Source: SCRA01 sp035533275
GTDB lineage: Bacteria > Vulcanimicrobiota > Vulcanimicrobiia > Vulcanimicrobiales > SCRA01
Length of the DNA stretch: 17,946 nucleotides
NCBI GenBank assembly: GCA_035533275.1
Contig: DATLUD010000082.1
Location: forward strand, 1 to 17,946
Direction: 5' to 3'
In this document: positions 1 to 6,017 of the stretch, piece by piece
Layout of the letters: each line of letters begins with the position of its first letter
Position numbering within the stretch: position 1 is the stretch's first letter
Made by a program: the position numbers and the translations under genes
The notes under the pieces: generated by a model
Databases searched by the model: none
The model's input: only the letters and a program-made list of their open reading frames with translations
Told to the model about the DNA's origin: nothing

Positions 1-853
1 CGTAGTAGTGCCGCTTGATGTGGTCGAAGTCCACGGTCCCCGCGACCTCGCCGACTTGGTAGAGGTCGCGGAGGTATCCGAAGAGGTTCGGGTAGTCCGC
101 GATGCGGCGGAGGTTGCACTTGAAGTGGCCGTGGTAGACGGCATCGAACCGGACCAACGTCACGAAGAGGCGCCAATCCGTCTCGACGGGGGCGGAGCCG
201 AACAGGTAGCGCCGATCGGATAGGCGCCGCTCCAGCGCATCGAGCGTCTCGAAGACACGGTAGGCGGCGCCTTCGTAGGCGCGCTGCGTCGTGGCGAAGC
301 CGGCGCGATAGACGCCGTCGTTGACCGTCTCGTAGATCAGGGCATTGAGCCGGTCGATCTCGGCGCGCAGCGGTTGCGGGTAGAGATCGAGGCCGGCGTC
401 GCCGAAGGCGTCGAACTCCGTTTCGAACATGCGCATGATATCGTCGTCGGAGTTGCTGACGATCCGTCGCGTCTGCTGGTCCCACAGGACCGGCACGGTC
501 ACGCGCCCGCGGTATCCCGGATCCGTCGCGCGATAGGCCTCGCTGAGGAACGCGAAGCCGTTGACCGGGTCCTTGGAGTATCCGAGGCCTTCGCGGAACG
601 CCCAGCCGCGCTCGTCGCGGATTGGGTCGACCACGGTCATGCCGACGACCGGCTCCAAACGCTTGAGCGAGCGCACGATGATCGTGCGATGCGCCCAAGG
701 ACAGGCGTACGAGACGTACAGGTGGTAGCGCCCGGAGGCTGCGGGGTACCCCGTGTGCCCGTCGGCCGAGACCCACCCGCGGAAGGCGTCTTGCTGCCGG
801 ACGAAGCGGCCGTCCTCCGATTGCTCGGCGGGAAACTGAGCCTTTGCTTGCAT
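1..853 (-). CDS. yqjG: Glutathionyl-hydroquinone reductase (ECM4/YqjG-type glutathione transferase), 3' end outside window
   Basis: The minus strand is open from ATG at 853 to the window edge (284 complete codons, no stop seen). The protein has the signature of Xi-class glutathione transferases: the segment HLYVSYACPWAHRT, with the catalytic cysteine at about residue 51, then a helical C-terminal half with several Tyr/Trp/Arg-rich stretches. Family members run to about 320-330 residues, so roughly the last 40 are missing. Known members use glutathione to reduce glutathionyl-hydroquinones in the cytoplasm. A GAGAGGG motif about 8 nt upstream supports the start. The gene is monocistronic as far as can be seen and faces away from the small membrane gene at 1023. 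Family assignment is secure; the physiological substrate is not shown. The presence of this enzyme suggests that the host makes or imports glutathione. Confidence 0.9.
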   Translation of the reverse strand, partial: MQAKAQFPAEQSEDGRFVRQQDAFRGWVSADGHTGYPAASGRYHLYVSYACPWAHRTIIVRSLKRLEPVVGMTVVDPIRDERGWAFREGLGYSKDPVNGFAFLSEAYRATDPGYRGRVTVPVLWDQQTRRIVSNSDDDIMRMFETEFDAFGDAGLDLYPQPLRAEIDRLNALIYETVNDGVYRAGFATTQRAYEGAAYRVFETLDALERRLSDRRYLFGSAPVETDWRLFVTLVRFDAVYHGHFKCNLRRIADYPNLFGYLRDLYQVGEVAGTVDFDHIKRHYY

Positions 854-1022
854 TGCGGAACCCTCTCGTGGCGTACTCCCCCGGTGCTTCGCCGGGCGTG
901 CCTGAGATGCTCCGCACATTCGCTCGGCGGCGGCTCCGCTACGTGAAATTCATCGCGGCTCGAGCCGATACAAGGGAGAAGTCACATCCGGCCGACCAGT
1001 GCGCGGGAAGGAGGATGCCGGG

Positions 1023-1229
1023 ATGTTGCCTTCTAGAACTGCGGCCACCCGCCTCGGAATGCTGCTCGTCGGCATCTTCCTCGTGGGCTCCGTGTGCGTG
1101 GGAGTCATGATGCCGGCGTTCTCGGGGACCGCGCTCGGCGAGGCACTCGTGCTCTCCTGGTTCGCGGGGCTGTGCGTCTCCCTCTTCGGCGTAGCCCTGA
1201 TCGGCGCGGCGCCGTTCTTCAGGTCGTAG
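1023..1229 (+). CDS. Small two-helix membrane protein, function unknown
   Basis: A 68-residue ORF whose ATG at 1023 sits 8 nt after a strong GGGAAGGAGG ribosome binding site (1005-1014). I prefer it to the in-frame GTG at 999, which lies upstream of that site. The product has a short basic N-terminus and two hydrophobic helices (about residues 12-32 and 44-64) joined by a short loop, ending in PFFRS. No catalytic motif is visible and I do not recognise a family. Its 3' end overlaps the 3' end of the convergent arsC by 11 bp, so the two transcripts would be antisense at their tails. The good Shine-Dalgarno and clean hydrophobic pattern argue for a real gene, but the short length leaves doubt. 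Confidence 0.6.
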   Translation: MLPSRTAATRLGMLLVGIFLVGSVCVGVMMPAFSGTALGEALVLSWFAGLCVSLFGVALIGAAPFFRS

Positions 1230-1677
1230 CGGCTCGCTCGTCTTCGGTCCGGCCGGCGATCTCGGCGCACCAGTGAGCGACGCGCGCGCGGATGGCATCG
1301 CGCACCCCCCGCGTCTGCTCCAGACGCTCCTCCCACGATCCCTGGAACGACGAGGGATCCGGAAAGCTCCAGTGGAGCCGGTTCGCCACGCCGGGAAAGA
1401 CGGGGCAGCGCTCGGCGCTGGCCTCGTCGCAGACGGTGACGACGTCGTCGAAGCGCTCGCCGCGCTTGTAGACGTCGAAGACCGCCCGCGTCTCCTTCCC
1501 GGAGAGGTCAATGCCGATCTCGCGCATGACCTCCACGACCAGTGGGTTCAGCACACCGGGCTCCAGGCCGGCGCTTCGCGCCAGCGCGTGGTCGCCGCAG
1601 AGCGCGTTGGTGAACGCCTCGGCCATCTGGCTCCGCGCGCTGTTGTGGATGCAGACGAAGAGCACCTTGCGCATCAT
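1219..1677 (-). CDS. arsC: Arsenate reductase, low-molecular-weight phosphatase fold (ArsC)
   Basis: A 152-residue protein of the LMW protein-tyrosine-phosphatase-like arsenate reductase family. It reduces arsenate to arsenite in the cytoplasm for export by the permease encoded just upstream. The P-loop CX5R is seen as CIHNSAR (Cys9 to Arg15). Two further cysteines, Cys83 (TVCDEAS) and Cys91 (RCPVFPG), match the redox pair that relays electrons in thioredoxin-coupled enzymes, so thioredoxin is the likely reductant. It is the last gene of the minus-strand ars operon. Its ATG lies 1 nt after the acr3 stop codon, and an AGGAGG (1687-1692) inside the end of acr3 is spaced 9 nt from it. The second ATG (1674) is the alternative. 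The 3' end overlaps the small membrane gene at 1023-1229. Confidence 0.95.
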   Translation of the reverse strand: MMRKVLFVCIHNSARSQMAEAFTNALCGDHALARSAGLEPGVLNPLVVEVMREIGIDLSGKETRAVFDVYKRGERFDDVVTVCDEASAERCPVFPGVANRLHWSFPDPSSFQGSWEERLEQTRGVRDAIRARVAHWCAEIAGRTEDERAATT

Positions 1678-1678
1678 G

Positions 1679-2698
1679 TCAGGCAGCCTCCTGAGCGGCG
1701 AGCCGCTCGCGTGGATCGAGCAGGCGCGCCACGTTGACCAAGGCGAGCAGGACCGGCACCTCGACCAACGGACCGATGACCGCGGCGAACGCCTCTCCCG
1801 AGCCGATGCCGAAGACGGCGATGCAAACGGCGATGGCGAGCTCGAAGTTGTTGCTGGCGGCGGTCAGGGCCAGCGACGCGGCGCGCTCGTACGGGGCCCC
1901 GACGCGCCGCCCCATCCAGAACGAGAGCGCGAACATGATCGCGAAGTAGGCGACCAGCGGGAGCGCCACCGCGAGCACGTCGAGCGGATGCGCCACGATG
2001 CGCGCCCCTTGGAGCGCGAACATGGCGACGATCGTGATCAGGAGCGCCACGAGGGTAATGGGAGAGATCGCCGGCACGAAGCCGCGATCGTAGCGCTCGG
2101 CCCCCATGCGCGGCCGAAGCACGTAGCGCGTGAGCGCGCCGGCGGCGGCGGGAATGCCCAGGTAGATCAGCACGCTCGCGGCCACGTCGGCGATCGAAAG
2201 ATGGACGGTGAGACTCGGGAGGCCCACCAGCGGCGGGAGCACCGTCACGAAGAGATAGGCGAACGCGGCGTACGCGAAGACCTGGAAGATCGAGTTGAGC
2301 GCCACCAGGGCCGCGGTGTATTCGCGATCGGCGCGTGCCAGCTCGCTCCAGACCACCACCATCGCGATGCAGCGAGCGAGTCCCACCATCACCAGTCCGG
2401 CGAAGAGATCGGGGCGGTTGTGGAGCGCCAGCGCCGCCAGCGCGAACATCACCACGGGGGCGATCACCCAGTTCTGCACGATGGAGAGCCCCAGGAGCCG
2501 GAGATCGCGAACCACGGCGGGCAGCGCCTCGTACCGGACGCGTGCAAAGGGCGGGTACATCATCGCGATCAGCCCGAGCGGCACGAGCGCCGGGGGCAGG
2601 TGCGTCCCGGCCGCGCCAAGGCCCACGCCGGCGACCATCGCCAGCACGATCCACAGCGTGAGGTACCGGTCGAGGAACGAGAGGCGGGGCGTGCTCAC
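1679..2698 (-). CDS. acr3: Arsenite efflux permease ACR3
   Basis: A 339-residue polytopic membrane protein of the ACR3 (bile/arsenite/riboflavin transporter) superfamily with about ten hydrophobic helices. It exports As(III) using the proton gradient. Visible hallmarks are the conserved cysteine of the ARCIAMVVVW motif (Cys110), which in characterised ACR3 proteins is required for transport, and the acidic residue in SNNFELAIAV (Glu286). I chose GTG at 2698 rather than the ATG at 2794. The GTG overlaps the arsI stop as GTGA, a typical translational-coupling junction, and the protein then begins just before the first helix; the longer form would add 32 Arg-rich residues antisense to nothing and in the arsI reading region. 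The stop is 1 nt from the arsC start. It is the third gene of the operon. Confidence 0.95.
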   Translation of the reverse strand: MSTPRLSFLDRYLTLWIVLAMVAGVGLGAAGTHLPPALVPLGLIAMMYPPFARVRYEALPAVVRDLRLLGLSIVQNWVIAPVVMFALAALALHNRPDLFAGLVMVGLARCIAMVVVWSELARADREYTAALVALNSIFQVFAYAAFAYLFVTVLPPLVGLPSLTVHLSIADVAASVLIYLGIPAAAGALTRYVLRPRMGAERYDRGFVPAISPITLVALLITIVAMFALQGARIVAHPLDVLAVALPLVAYFAIMFALSFWMGRRVGAPYERAASLALTAASNNFELAIAVCIAVFGIGSGEAFAAVIGPLVEVPVLLALVNVARLLDPRERLAAQEAA

Positions 2699-3099
2699 GA
2701 CACGCAACAGGGCGTGCTCTCGTCGTCGCGCTCCGCGGTCTCTTCGAGGACCGTGTAGACTTCCCAGCGGCGGCCGTCGGGATCGCTCGCCCACACTTTG
2801 GTCTGCTTCGCGTAGCAGCAGGTCTCCTCGACTTCGACGTCCACCGGCTGTCCGGCGCCGCGCAGCCGCTCGATGGCGGCCTCGACGCCCGCGGGGGTGG
2901 GCACGGTGATGCCGTAGTGCGCCGACTCGCCGACCGCGACGTCGGCATCGAGGTCGAGCGCCAACTCCAGACCCGGGTCGTCGGTGAGGAAGAGGGCGTA
3001 GTCGCCGTATTCCTTCGCCGGCGCGGCGTCGAGCAGGGTGCGATAGAACGCGACGCTAGCCTCGAGGTCTCGGGTGCGCAAGTTGAGGTGGGTCTTCAT
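2695..3099 (-). CDS. arsI: ArsI-type organoarsenical C-As lyase (glyoxalase/dioxygenase fold)
   Basis: A 134-residue single-domain protein of the vicinal-oxygen-chelate family. The metal ligands expected for ArsI are present: His4 (THLNLRT), His61 (SAHYGI) and Glu113 (RRWEVYT). So is the vicinal cysteine pair that binds trivalent organoarsenicals, Cys94-Cys95 in EETCCYAKQ. A second CC pair lies at the C-terminus (131-132). ArsI enzymes are Fe(II) dioxygenases that cleave methyl groups from MAs(III) and aromatic arsenicals to give arsenite, which ACR3 then exports. ATG at 3099 overlaps the arsR stop as ATGA and has AGGAGG about 10 nt upstream; the stop overlaps the acr3 GTG. The related cadmium-induced CadI proteins are the alternative, but the arsenic operon context favours ArsI. 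Confidence 0.9.
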   Translation of the reverse strand: MKTHLNLRTRDLEASVAFYRTLLDAAPAKEYGDYALFLTDDPGLELALDLDADVAVGESAHYGITVPTPAGVEAAIERLRGAGQPVDVEVEETCCYAKQTKVWASDPDGRRWEVYTVLEETAERDDESTPCCVS

Positions 3100-3428
3100 G
3101 CCGGTACGGCCTCCTGGAGAACGTGATGGAGCGCTGAAGCGAGACGCGCTCTTGCATCGGGAGCGAGCGCGTAGTAGACCCACGTGCCCCGGCGCTCGGG
3201 GACGACGAGCCCGGCCTCTCTGAGAACCCTGAGGTGGTGCGAGACCGTGGGCTGGTTGAGCGGGAGCCCCGCGGTGAAGTCGCAGACGCACACCTCCGTC
3301 TGGGAGCGCGCGAGCGTGGCCAAGATCGTCAGGCGATGGGGATCGGCCAGGGTCTTGAAGAGCTCTGCCCGGGCGGCGAAGTCATCGGTCGCGACCTCCG
3401 CGGGAGGGCAGCAACGTGGTATCGACAT
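3096..3428 (-). CDS. arsR: ArsR-family arsenic-responsive repressor
   Basis: A 110-residue winged-helix protein of the ArsR/SmtB family, first gene of the ars operon. It should repress the operon and release DNA on binding As(III). The dimerisation start (ELFKTLADPHRLTIL, about 22-36), the ligand segment EVCVCDF with Cys47 and Cys49, and the recognition helix QPTVSHHLRVLREAGLV are visible. The third cysteine of the E. coli CxCxxC arrangement is absent; a CC pair at residues 6-7 could complete a trivalent arsenic site, which is an inference. No Shine-Dalgarno precedes the ATG at 3428, but a good promoter ends 7 nt upstream of it, so the mRNA is probably leaderless. The start codon lies in the spacer of a perfect palindrome. 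Confidence 0.93.
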   Translation of the reverse strand: MSIPRCCPPAEVATDDFAARAELFKTLADPHRLTILATLARSQTEVCVCDFTAGLPLNQPTVSHHLRVLREAGLVVPERRGTWVYYALAPDARARLASALHHVLQEAVPA

Positions 3429-3438
3429 AGGTCGATAC
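3419..3438 (-). promoter_or_regulatory. Candidate ArsR operator palindrome overlapping -10 and start codon
   Basis: A perfect 8-bp inverted repeat, GTATCGAC and GTCGATAC, separated by 4 bp (ATAG), covers the downstream part of the -10 region and the arsR start codon. A third copy of the half-site core (ATCGAC, 3449-3454) lies within the -35/-10 spacer. Binding here would block RNA polymerase, as expected for an autoregulated ArsR operon. ArsR as the binder is inferred from position only. Confidence 0.6.
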
Positions 3439-3463
3439 TAGATGTTGCATCGACTCTTGTCAA
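3435..3463 (-). promoter_or_regulatory. ars operon promoter, predicted to give a leaderless transcript
   Basis: Reading the minus strand, a perfect TTGACA (3463-3458) is separated by 17 nt from TAGTAT (3440-3435, four of six matches to TATAAT). The arsR ATG begins at 3428, so a start site 6-8 nt after the -10 would fall on or next to the start codon. No ribosome binding site is seen in this stretch. Confidence 0.7.
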
Positions 3464-3553
3464 TGCCAATTCTCCGGAGCCGCGGCCCCGCGAATCCGGC
3501 ACCGCGGAACCGCGGGATGCAACCGAGCGTTGTTGGCCCAGGAGGAGTGAGGA

Positions 3554-4093
3554 ATGCATCGACGTTCGAGCGTGGTCGCGATCGCATCCATCGTGCTGAT
3601 GGCGGCCGTGGCCCTCGTGTTCATCGCCCGCGTGGCACCGTGGCGCGCTGCCGCCGCGGAATCCCCGGTCTACGTCCATATGAATGGCGCCAACGACTTC
3701 CTCGAGCCGGTCGTCGCCGTCCGTCCCGGGCAGGCGGTCGTCTTCGTCAATCAGGACACCGGCATCCACACGATCATCGGCTACGATCCCGCCACGGGCA
3801 AGGTGCTCTCGAACATCGACGGGGACGTGAAAGGGACCCCGGGAGCGGGCCACCCGGTGGCCGCCTATACGGTCAAGCTGACCAAGCCGGGGATCTACAG
3901 CTACTACTGCTCGGTGCACGCCCAACTGGTGAAGACCTTTGGGGGCGCCGTCCAGGCCGCGCCGCGCAAAGGCGTCGACGGCTTCGGCGGGGCGATGGCG
4001 GGCGTCATCATCGTGACCTCCGACCCGCACCTGTTGGGGGCCAACCCTAAGACCTCGGCGCGCAAGATCCTCCCCGGATTTTACGGCGGCTAG
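3554..4093 (+). CDS. Exported cupredoxin (blue-copper/plastocyanin-like protein) with long ligand loop
   Basis: A 179-residue protein with an N-terminal hydrophobic segment (about 7-28, followed by an Ala-rich stretch) that should serve as signal peptide or membrane anchor, then one cupredoxin domain. The first copper histidine is His72 (GIHTIIG), and the Cys/His pair is Cys119 and His122 (YYCSVHAQ). The expected axial Met follows His by about five residues in plastocyanin. Here the best candidate is Met148 (GAMAGVIIV), about 26 residues later, after a Gly/Ala-rich insertion. It would bind copper outside the cytoplasm and carry electrons or bind metal; the partner is unknown. AGGAGG (3540-3545) lies 8 nt before the ATG. 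It diverges from the ars operon, with 125 bp between start codons. Confidence 0.85.
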   Translation: MHRRSSVVAIASIVLMAAVALVFIARVAPWRAAAAESPVYVHMNGANDFLEPVVAVRPGQAVVFVNQDTGIHTIIGYDPATGKVLSNIDGDVKGTPGAGHPVAAYTVKLTKPGIYSYYCSVHAQLVKTFGGAVQAAPRKGVDGFGGAMAGVIIVTSDPHLLGANPKTSARKILPGFYGG

Positions 4094-4111
4094 CCCGGCC
4101 AAGCGGGGAAC

Positions 4112-4137
4112 AATGCTCTTGAGATGAGCAGAGCATT
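4112..4137 (+). promoter_or_regulatory. Hairpin enclosing the start codon of the GreB-like gene
   Basis: A perfect 8-bp inverted repeat, AATGCTCT (4112-4119) and AGAGCATT (4130-4137), flanks a 10-nt loop that contains the ATG at 4124-4126. In mRNA this would fold over the initiation region, and it could equally be a DNA operator. No convincing ribosome binding site is seen outside it. The repeat is directly visible; its role is inference. Confidence 0.45.
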
Positions 4138-4570
4138 CGTGAAGGACGACGACCGGGCTCTCGAACGAGAGCTCGGTCGCCCGGAGAGCAAGCATCCGAA
4201 TTACGTGACGCCCTCCGGTCTGCGCGAACTGCGGCGACGCTTGACGCAAGCCGAGGCGTCATCCGATGCCCGCAATGCCGCCTACCTAGCCAAGCGCATC
4301 GAGAGCGCGATCCTCGTGGAGCCCTCGTCACAGCCTCGCGATCGCGTGGCGTTCGGAGCCACCGTCACCGTCGACGAGCCGAACGCCGCGCGGCGCGCGT
4401 TTACGATCGTGGGCGAGGACGACGCCGACCCCGCGCACGGACGCATCAGTTGGATCTCGCCGCTGGCGGAGGCCCTGCTGGGCGGGCGTGTCGGCGATCG
4501 CGTGCTGTGGAGGCGGCCCGCCGGCGACCTCCCGTTGCGAATCGTCGAGATCGCGTACCGCGACGGCTGA
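4124..4570 (+). CDS. GreA/GreB-family transcript-cleavage-factor-like protein with shortened coiled coil
   Basis: A 148-residue protein. The N-terminus MSRAFVK and the NYVTPSGLRELRRRL segment match GreB-type proteins, and the C-terminal half from FGATVTVDE (about 78) to LRIVEIAY is the FKBP-like Gre domain that docks on RNA polymerase. Between them, the helical arm runs only about 45 residues instead of roughly 75. The acidic tip motif that places Mg2+ in the polymerase active site in GreA/GreB is not recognisable. It therefore may bind in the secondary channel without stimulating transcript cleavage, like an anti-Gre or Rnk-type regulator; this is inference. It starts 30 nt after the cupredoxin stop and may be cotranscribed with it. 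A hairpin resembling a terminator follows. Confidence 0.75.
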   Translation: MSRAFVKDDDRALERELGRPESKHPNYVTPSGLRELRRRLTQAEASSDARNAAYLAKRIESAILVEPSSQPRDRVAFGATVTVDEPNAARRAFTIVGEDDADPAHGRISWISPLAEALLGGRVGDRVLWRRPAGDLPLRIVEIAYRDG

Positions 4571-4592
4571 CCCACTTCGCTGCGGCCCTTCT

Positions 4593-4617
4593 TTCCGAGC
4601 CGTTCACAGGCTCGGAA
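4593..4617. terminator. Terminator-like hairpin after the GreB-like gene
   Basis: Perfect 9-bp inverted repeat TTCCGAGCC / GGCTCGGAA with a 7-nt loop, 22 bp after the stop codon. There is no following T-run on either strand, so it could be a factor-dependent terminator, a transcript-stabilising hairpin or an operator for the next gene. Confidence 0.4.
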
Positions 4618-4671
4618 TGAGGGTACGTTACACTCATACGCGAGATACGCCGTGCGCGAGGAGTCGGATCC

Positions 4672-5373
4672 ATGGTGGTGGCGAGCATGACCCGCTTACG
4701 GACGAACTTACCCGTCAACGGACCGCTTCCGGAGGTCGAGGCGATCTTGCGCCGGTATGCGCACCAGCTGTGCGGCGAAGCGGGATCGGCGACCATGACG
4801 CTGCGCGTTCCGCTGGACGAGCTGGGCATCCCCGGAGGTCTCGCGCTGGAGCGCAACGTGGTGCTGCAGATCTCGACCACGCGCGATGACGCCGGGCTGA
4901 ACGACATCCTCGCCATCGCGTGGTCGCCGGTCGGCGGCGGCCCCTTTCCATCGTTCTCCGGCACGCTGATGGCGTGGGAGGAGGACGAGCGCACGTCGAG
5001 CATCGGGCTCGACGGCTCGTACGAGCCGCCGTTGGGAGCCGCCGGACGTCTCTTCGACGCCGCTGCGGGGCGGCGCATCGCGCGCGCGACCGCGCTCGAG
5101 TTTCTGGGCAAGATTCGCGAGGTCGTGGAGACCGATCCGGCGATTCGCCGCGATCCCAGCCGCATCGATCCAGAGGACGTGCGTCGTCAGATCGAAGAGC
5201 AGCTCAAGCGCGCCGCGGTGTTCGAGGCGCAGCTCATCGAGATCGAGGCGCGCGAAGGCACCGTCACGCTGAAGGGACGCGTGGGATCGTGGGGGGAGCG
5301 CGACGCCGTGGCCCGCGCCGCATGGGCGATTCCCGGCGTGCAACGCGTCGAGAACTTGATCGTGGTCCGCTAG
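4672..5373 (+). CDS. SRPBCC/START-like domain fused to a C-terminal BON domain (paralogue A)
   Basis: A 233-residue protein in two parts. Residues 1-155 belong to the same family as the genes at 5450-5920 and 6015-6512. Shared features are Trp84, the PSFSG stretch (93-97), GSYEPPLG (115-122) and a terminal helix beginning LFDAAAGRR. The pattern and size suggest an SRPBCC/START-like ligand-binding fold, but this is my inference and no database name is assigned. Residues about 167-233 form a BON domain (IEAREGTVTLKGRVGSW, then GVQRVENLIVVR), a small module usually found in periplasmic or lipid-interacting proteins. No signal peptide or membrane helix is seen, so it is probably cytoplasmic. AGGAG at 4659-4663 lies 8 nt before ATG 4672. 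The stop codon is part of a following hairpin. Confidence 0.75.
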   Translation: MVVASMTRLRTNLPVNGPLPEVEAILRRYAHQLCGEAGSATMTLRVPLDELGIPGGLALERNVVLQISTTRDDAGLNDILAIAWSPVGGGPFPSFSGTLMAWEEDERTSSIGLDGSYEPPLGAAGRLFDAAAGRRIARATALEFLGKIREVVETDPAIRRDPSRIDPEDVRRQIEEQLKRAAVFEAQLIEIEAREGTVTLKGRVGSWGERDAVARAAWAIPGVQRVENLIVVR

Positions 5374-5397
5374 CAGGGGTTTTTCCGCACCCTGCTA
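5371..5397 (+). terminator. Hairpin starting at the stop codon of paralogue A
   Basis: Perfect 8-bp inverted repeat TAGCAGGG / CCCTGCTA with an 11-nt loop containing five T. The 5' arm begins with the TAG stop. It sits between two convergent genes, which is where a terminator is expected, but a T-run follows on neither strand. Confidence 0.45.
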
Positions 5398-5405
5398 GGT
5401 TCCGT

Positions 5406-5430
5406 GGATAACGTGCGGATAACGTGGATA
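5406..5430. repeat. Phased GGATA repeats between convergent genes
   Basis: GGATAACGTG occurs at 5406-5415 and again, exactly, at 5417-5426 (11-bp period). A third GGATA follows at 5426-5430. The repeat lies between the 3' ends of paralogues A and C, so it is not an obvious promoter element. Its role is unknown. Confidence 0.5.
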
Positions 5431-5449
5431 GTCGCGCGGCGCGAGAGCG

Positions 5450-5920
5450 TCACGAACCGTTGCCGGTGACGCCCGCGTCTTCGAGCAGCACGCGCAATCG
5501 CTCCACGAAGCGGCGTACCGTGACCTGTGCCACCACGTGTCCGCCGACCGCGTCGATCACGGACCCGACGATCCCCATCGGCGGGGTGTAGTCGCCGAGG
5601 ATCGCGAGCTGCGTCCGCGTGGACGACAACGGCACAGCCTCGATCCACCCCGTGAACTCGGGGAACGCCTTGCTGTCCTCGACGCGCCACGAGATGGGGA
5701 GCAGCATTGCGTACTTGCGCCGTTCCGGCGTGCCGATGTGCATCAGCACCTTGCGGGAGAAGCGCCCGATCTTTGGCAGGTGGAGGTCCTCGAACGGCAC
5801 CTCCAGCTCGTACCAAATATCGGCCTCGCCGCGCGCCTGCGGAGCCAAACGCGCCTTCAGCCGCTCCACGATACCCTCGGGAGCGCAGGCGACCTCGTCT
5901 TCGTAGAATACGTGGGCCAT
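5450..5920 (-). CDS. SRPBCC/START-like protein (paralogue C), function unknown
   Basis: A 156-residue soluble protein with no signal peptide or membrane helix. It starts with strand-like AHVFYEDEVACAPEGIVERLKARL and ends in an amphipathic helix. These are the two ends typical of SRPBCC/START-like domains, which enclose a hydrophobic ligand pocket; the assignment is inference. It shares with its two neighbours a Trp (78) followed by FPEFTG (85-90), then GDYTPPMG (109-116) and VIDAVGG. It is the most diverged of the three and the only one on the minus strand. Its ATG (5920) faces the ATG of paralogue B across a 94-bp gap, and both start codons lie within arms of one inverted repeat. The ribosome binding site is weak. 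Confidence 0.75.
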   Translation of the reverse strand: MAHVFYEDEVACAPEGIVERLKARLAPQARGEADIWYELEVPFEDLHLPKIGRFSRKVLMHIGTPERRKYAMLLPISWRVEDSKAFPEFTGWIEAVPLSSTRTQLAILGDYTPPMGIVGSVIDAVGGHVVAQVTVRRFVERLRVLLEDAGVTGNGS

Positions 5921-6017
5921 GGGCCGATGATGCCGTCCCGCCGAGAATCGGAGCGGAAGGAATCGGGAAGACCCGGTTCATCACCCTTTCCGACCGCGAA
6001 GAGATGATCGGCCCATG
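5918..6017. promoter_or_regulatory. Divergent intergenic region with an 11-bp inverted repeat spanning both start codons
   Basis: CATGGGCCGAT (5918-5928) and ATCGGCCCATG (6007-6017) are exact reverse complements, and each contains the start codon of one of the divergent paralogues. Between them, 5962-5977 reads ATCGGGAAGACCCGGT, a partial match to the element found upstream of hsp20 and of the two-component operon. No clear -10/-35 pair is seen in either direction. Confidence 0.45.

Noticed and set aside
880..896. CCCGG/CCGGG hairpin between the reductase and the small membrane gene
   Set aside because: Five GC pairs in GC-rich DNA, upstream of both genes, with no conserved context; expected by chance.
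1511..2758. 415-codon plus-strand open frame antisense to acr3
   Set aside because: Charged, repetitive Asp/Arg/His composition, fully explained as the mirror of a membrane-protein gene.
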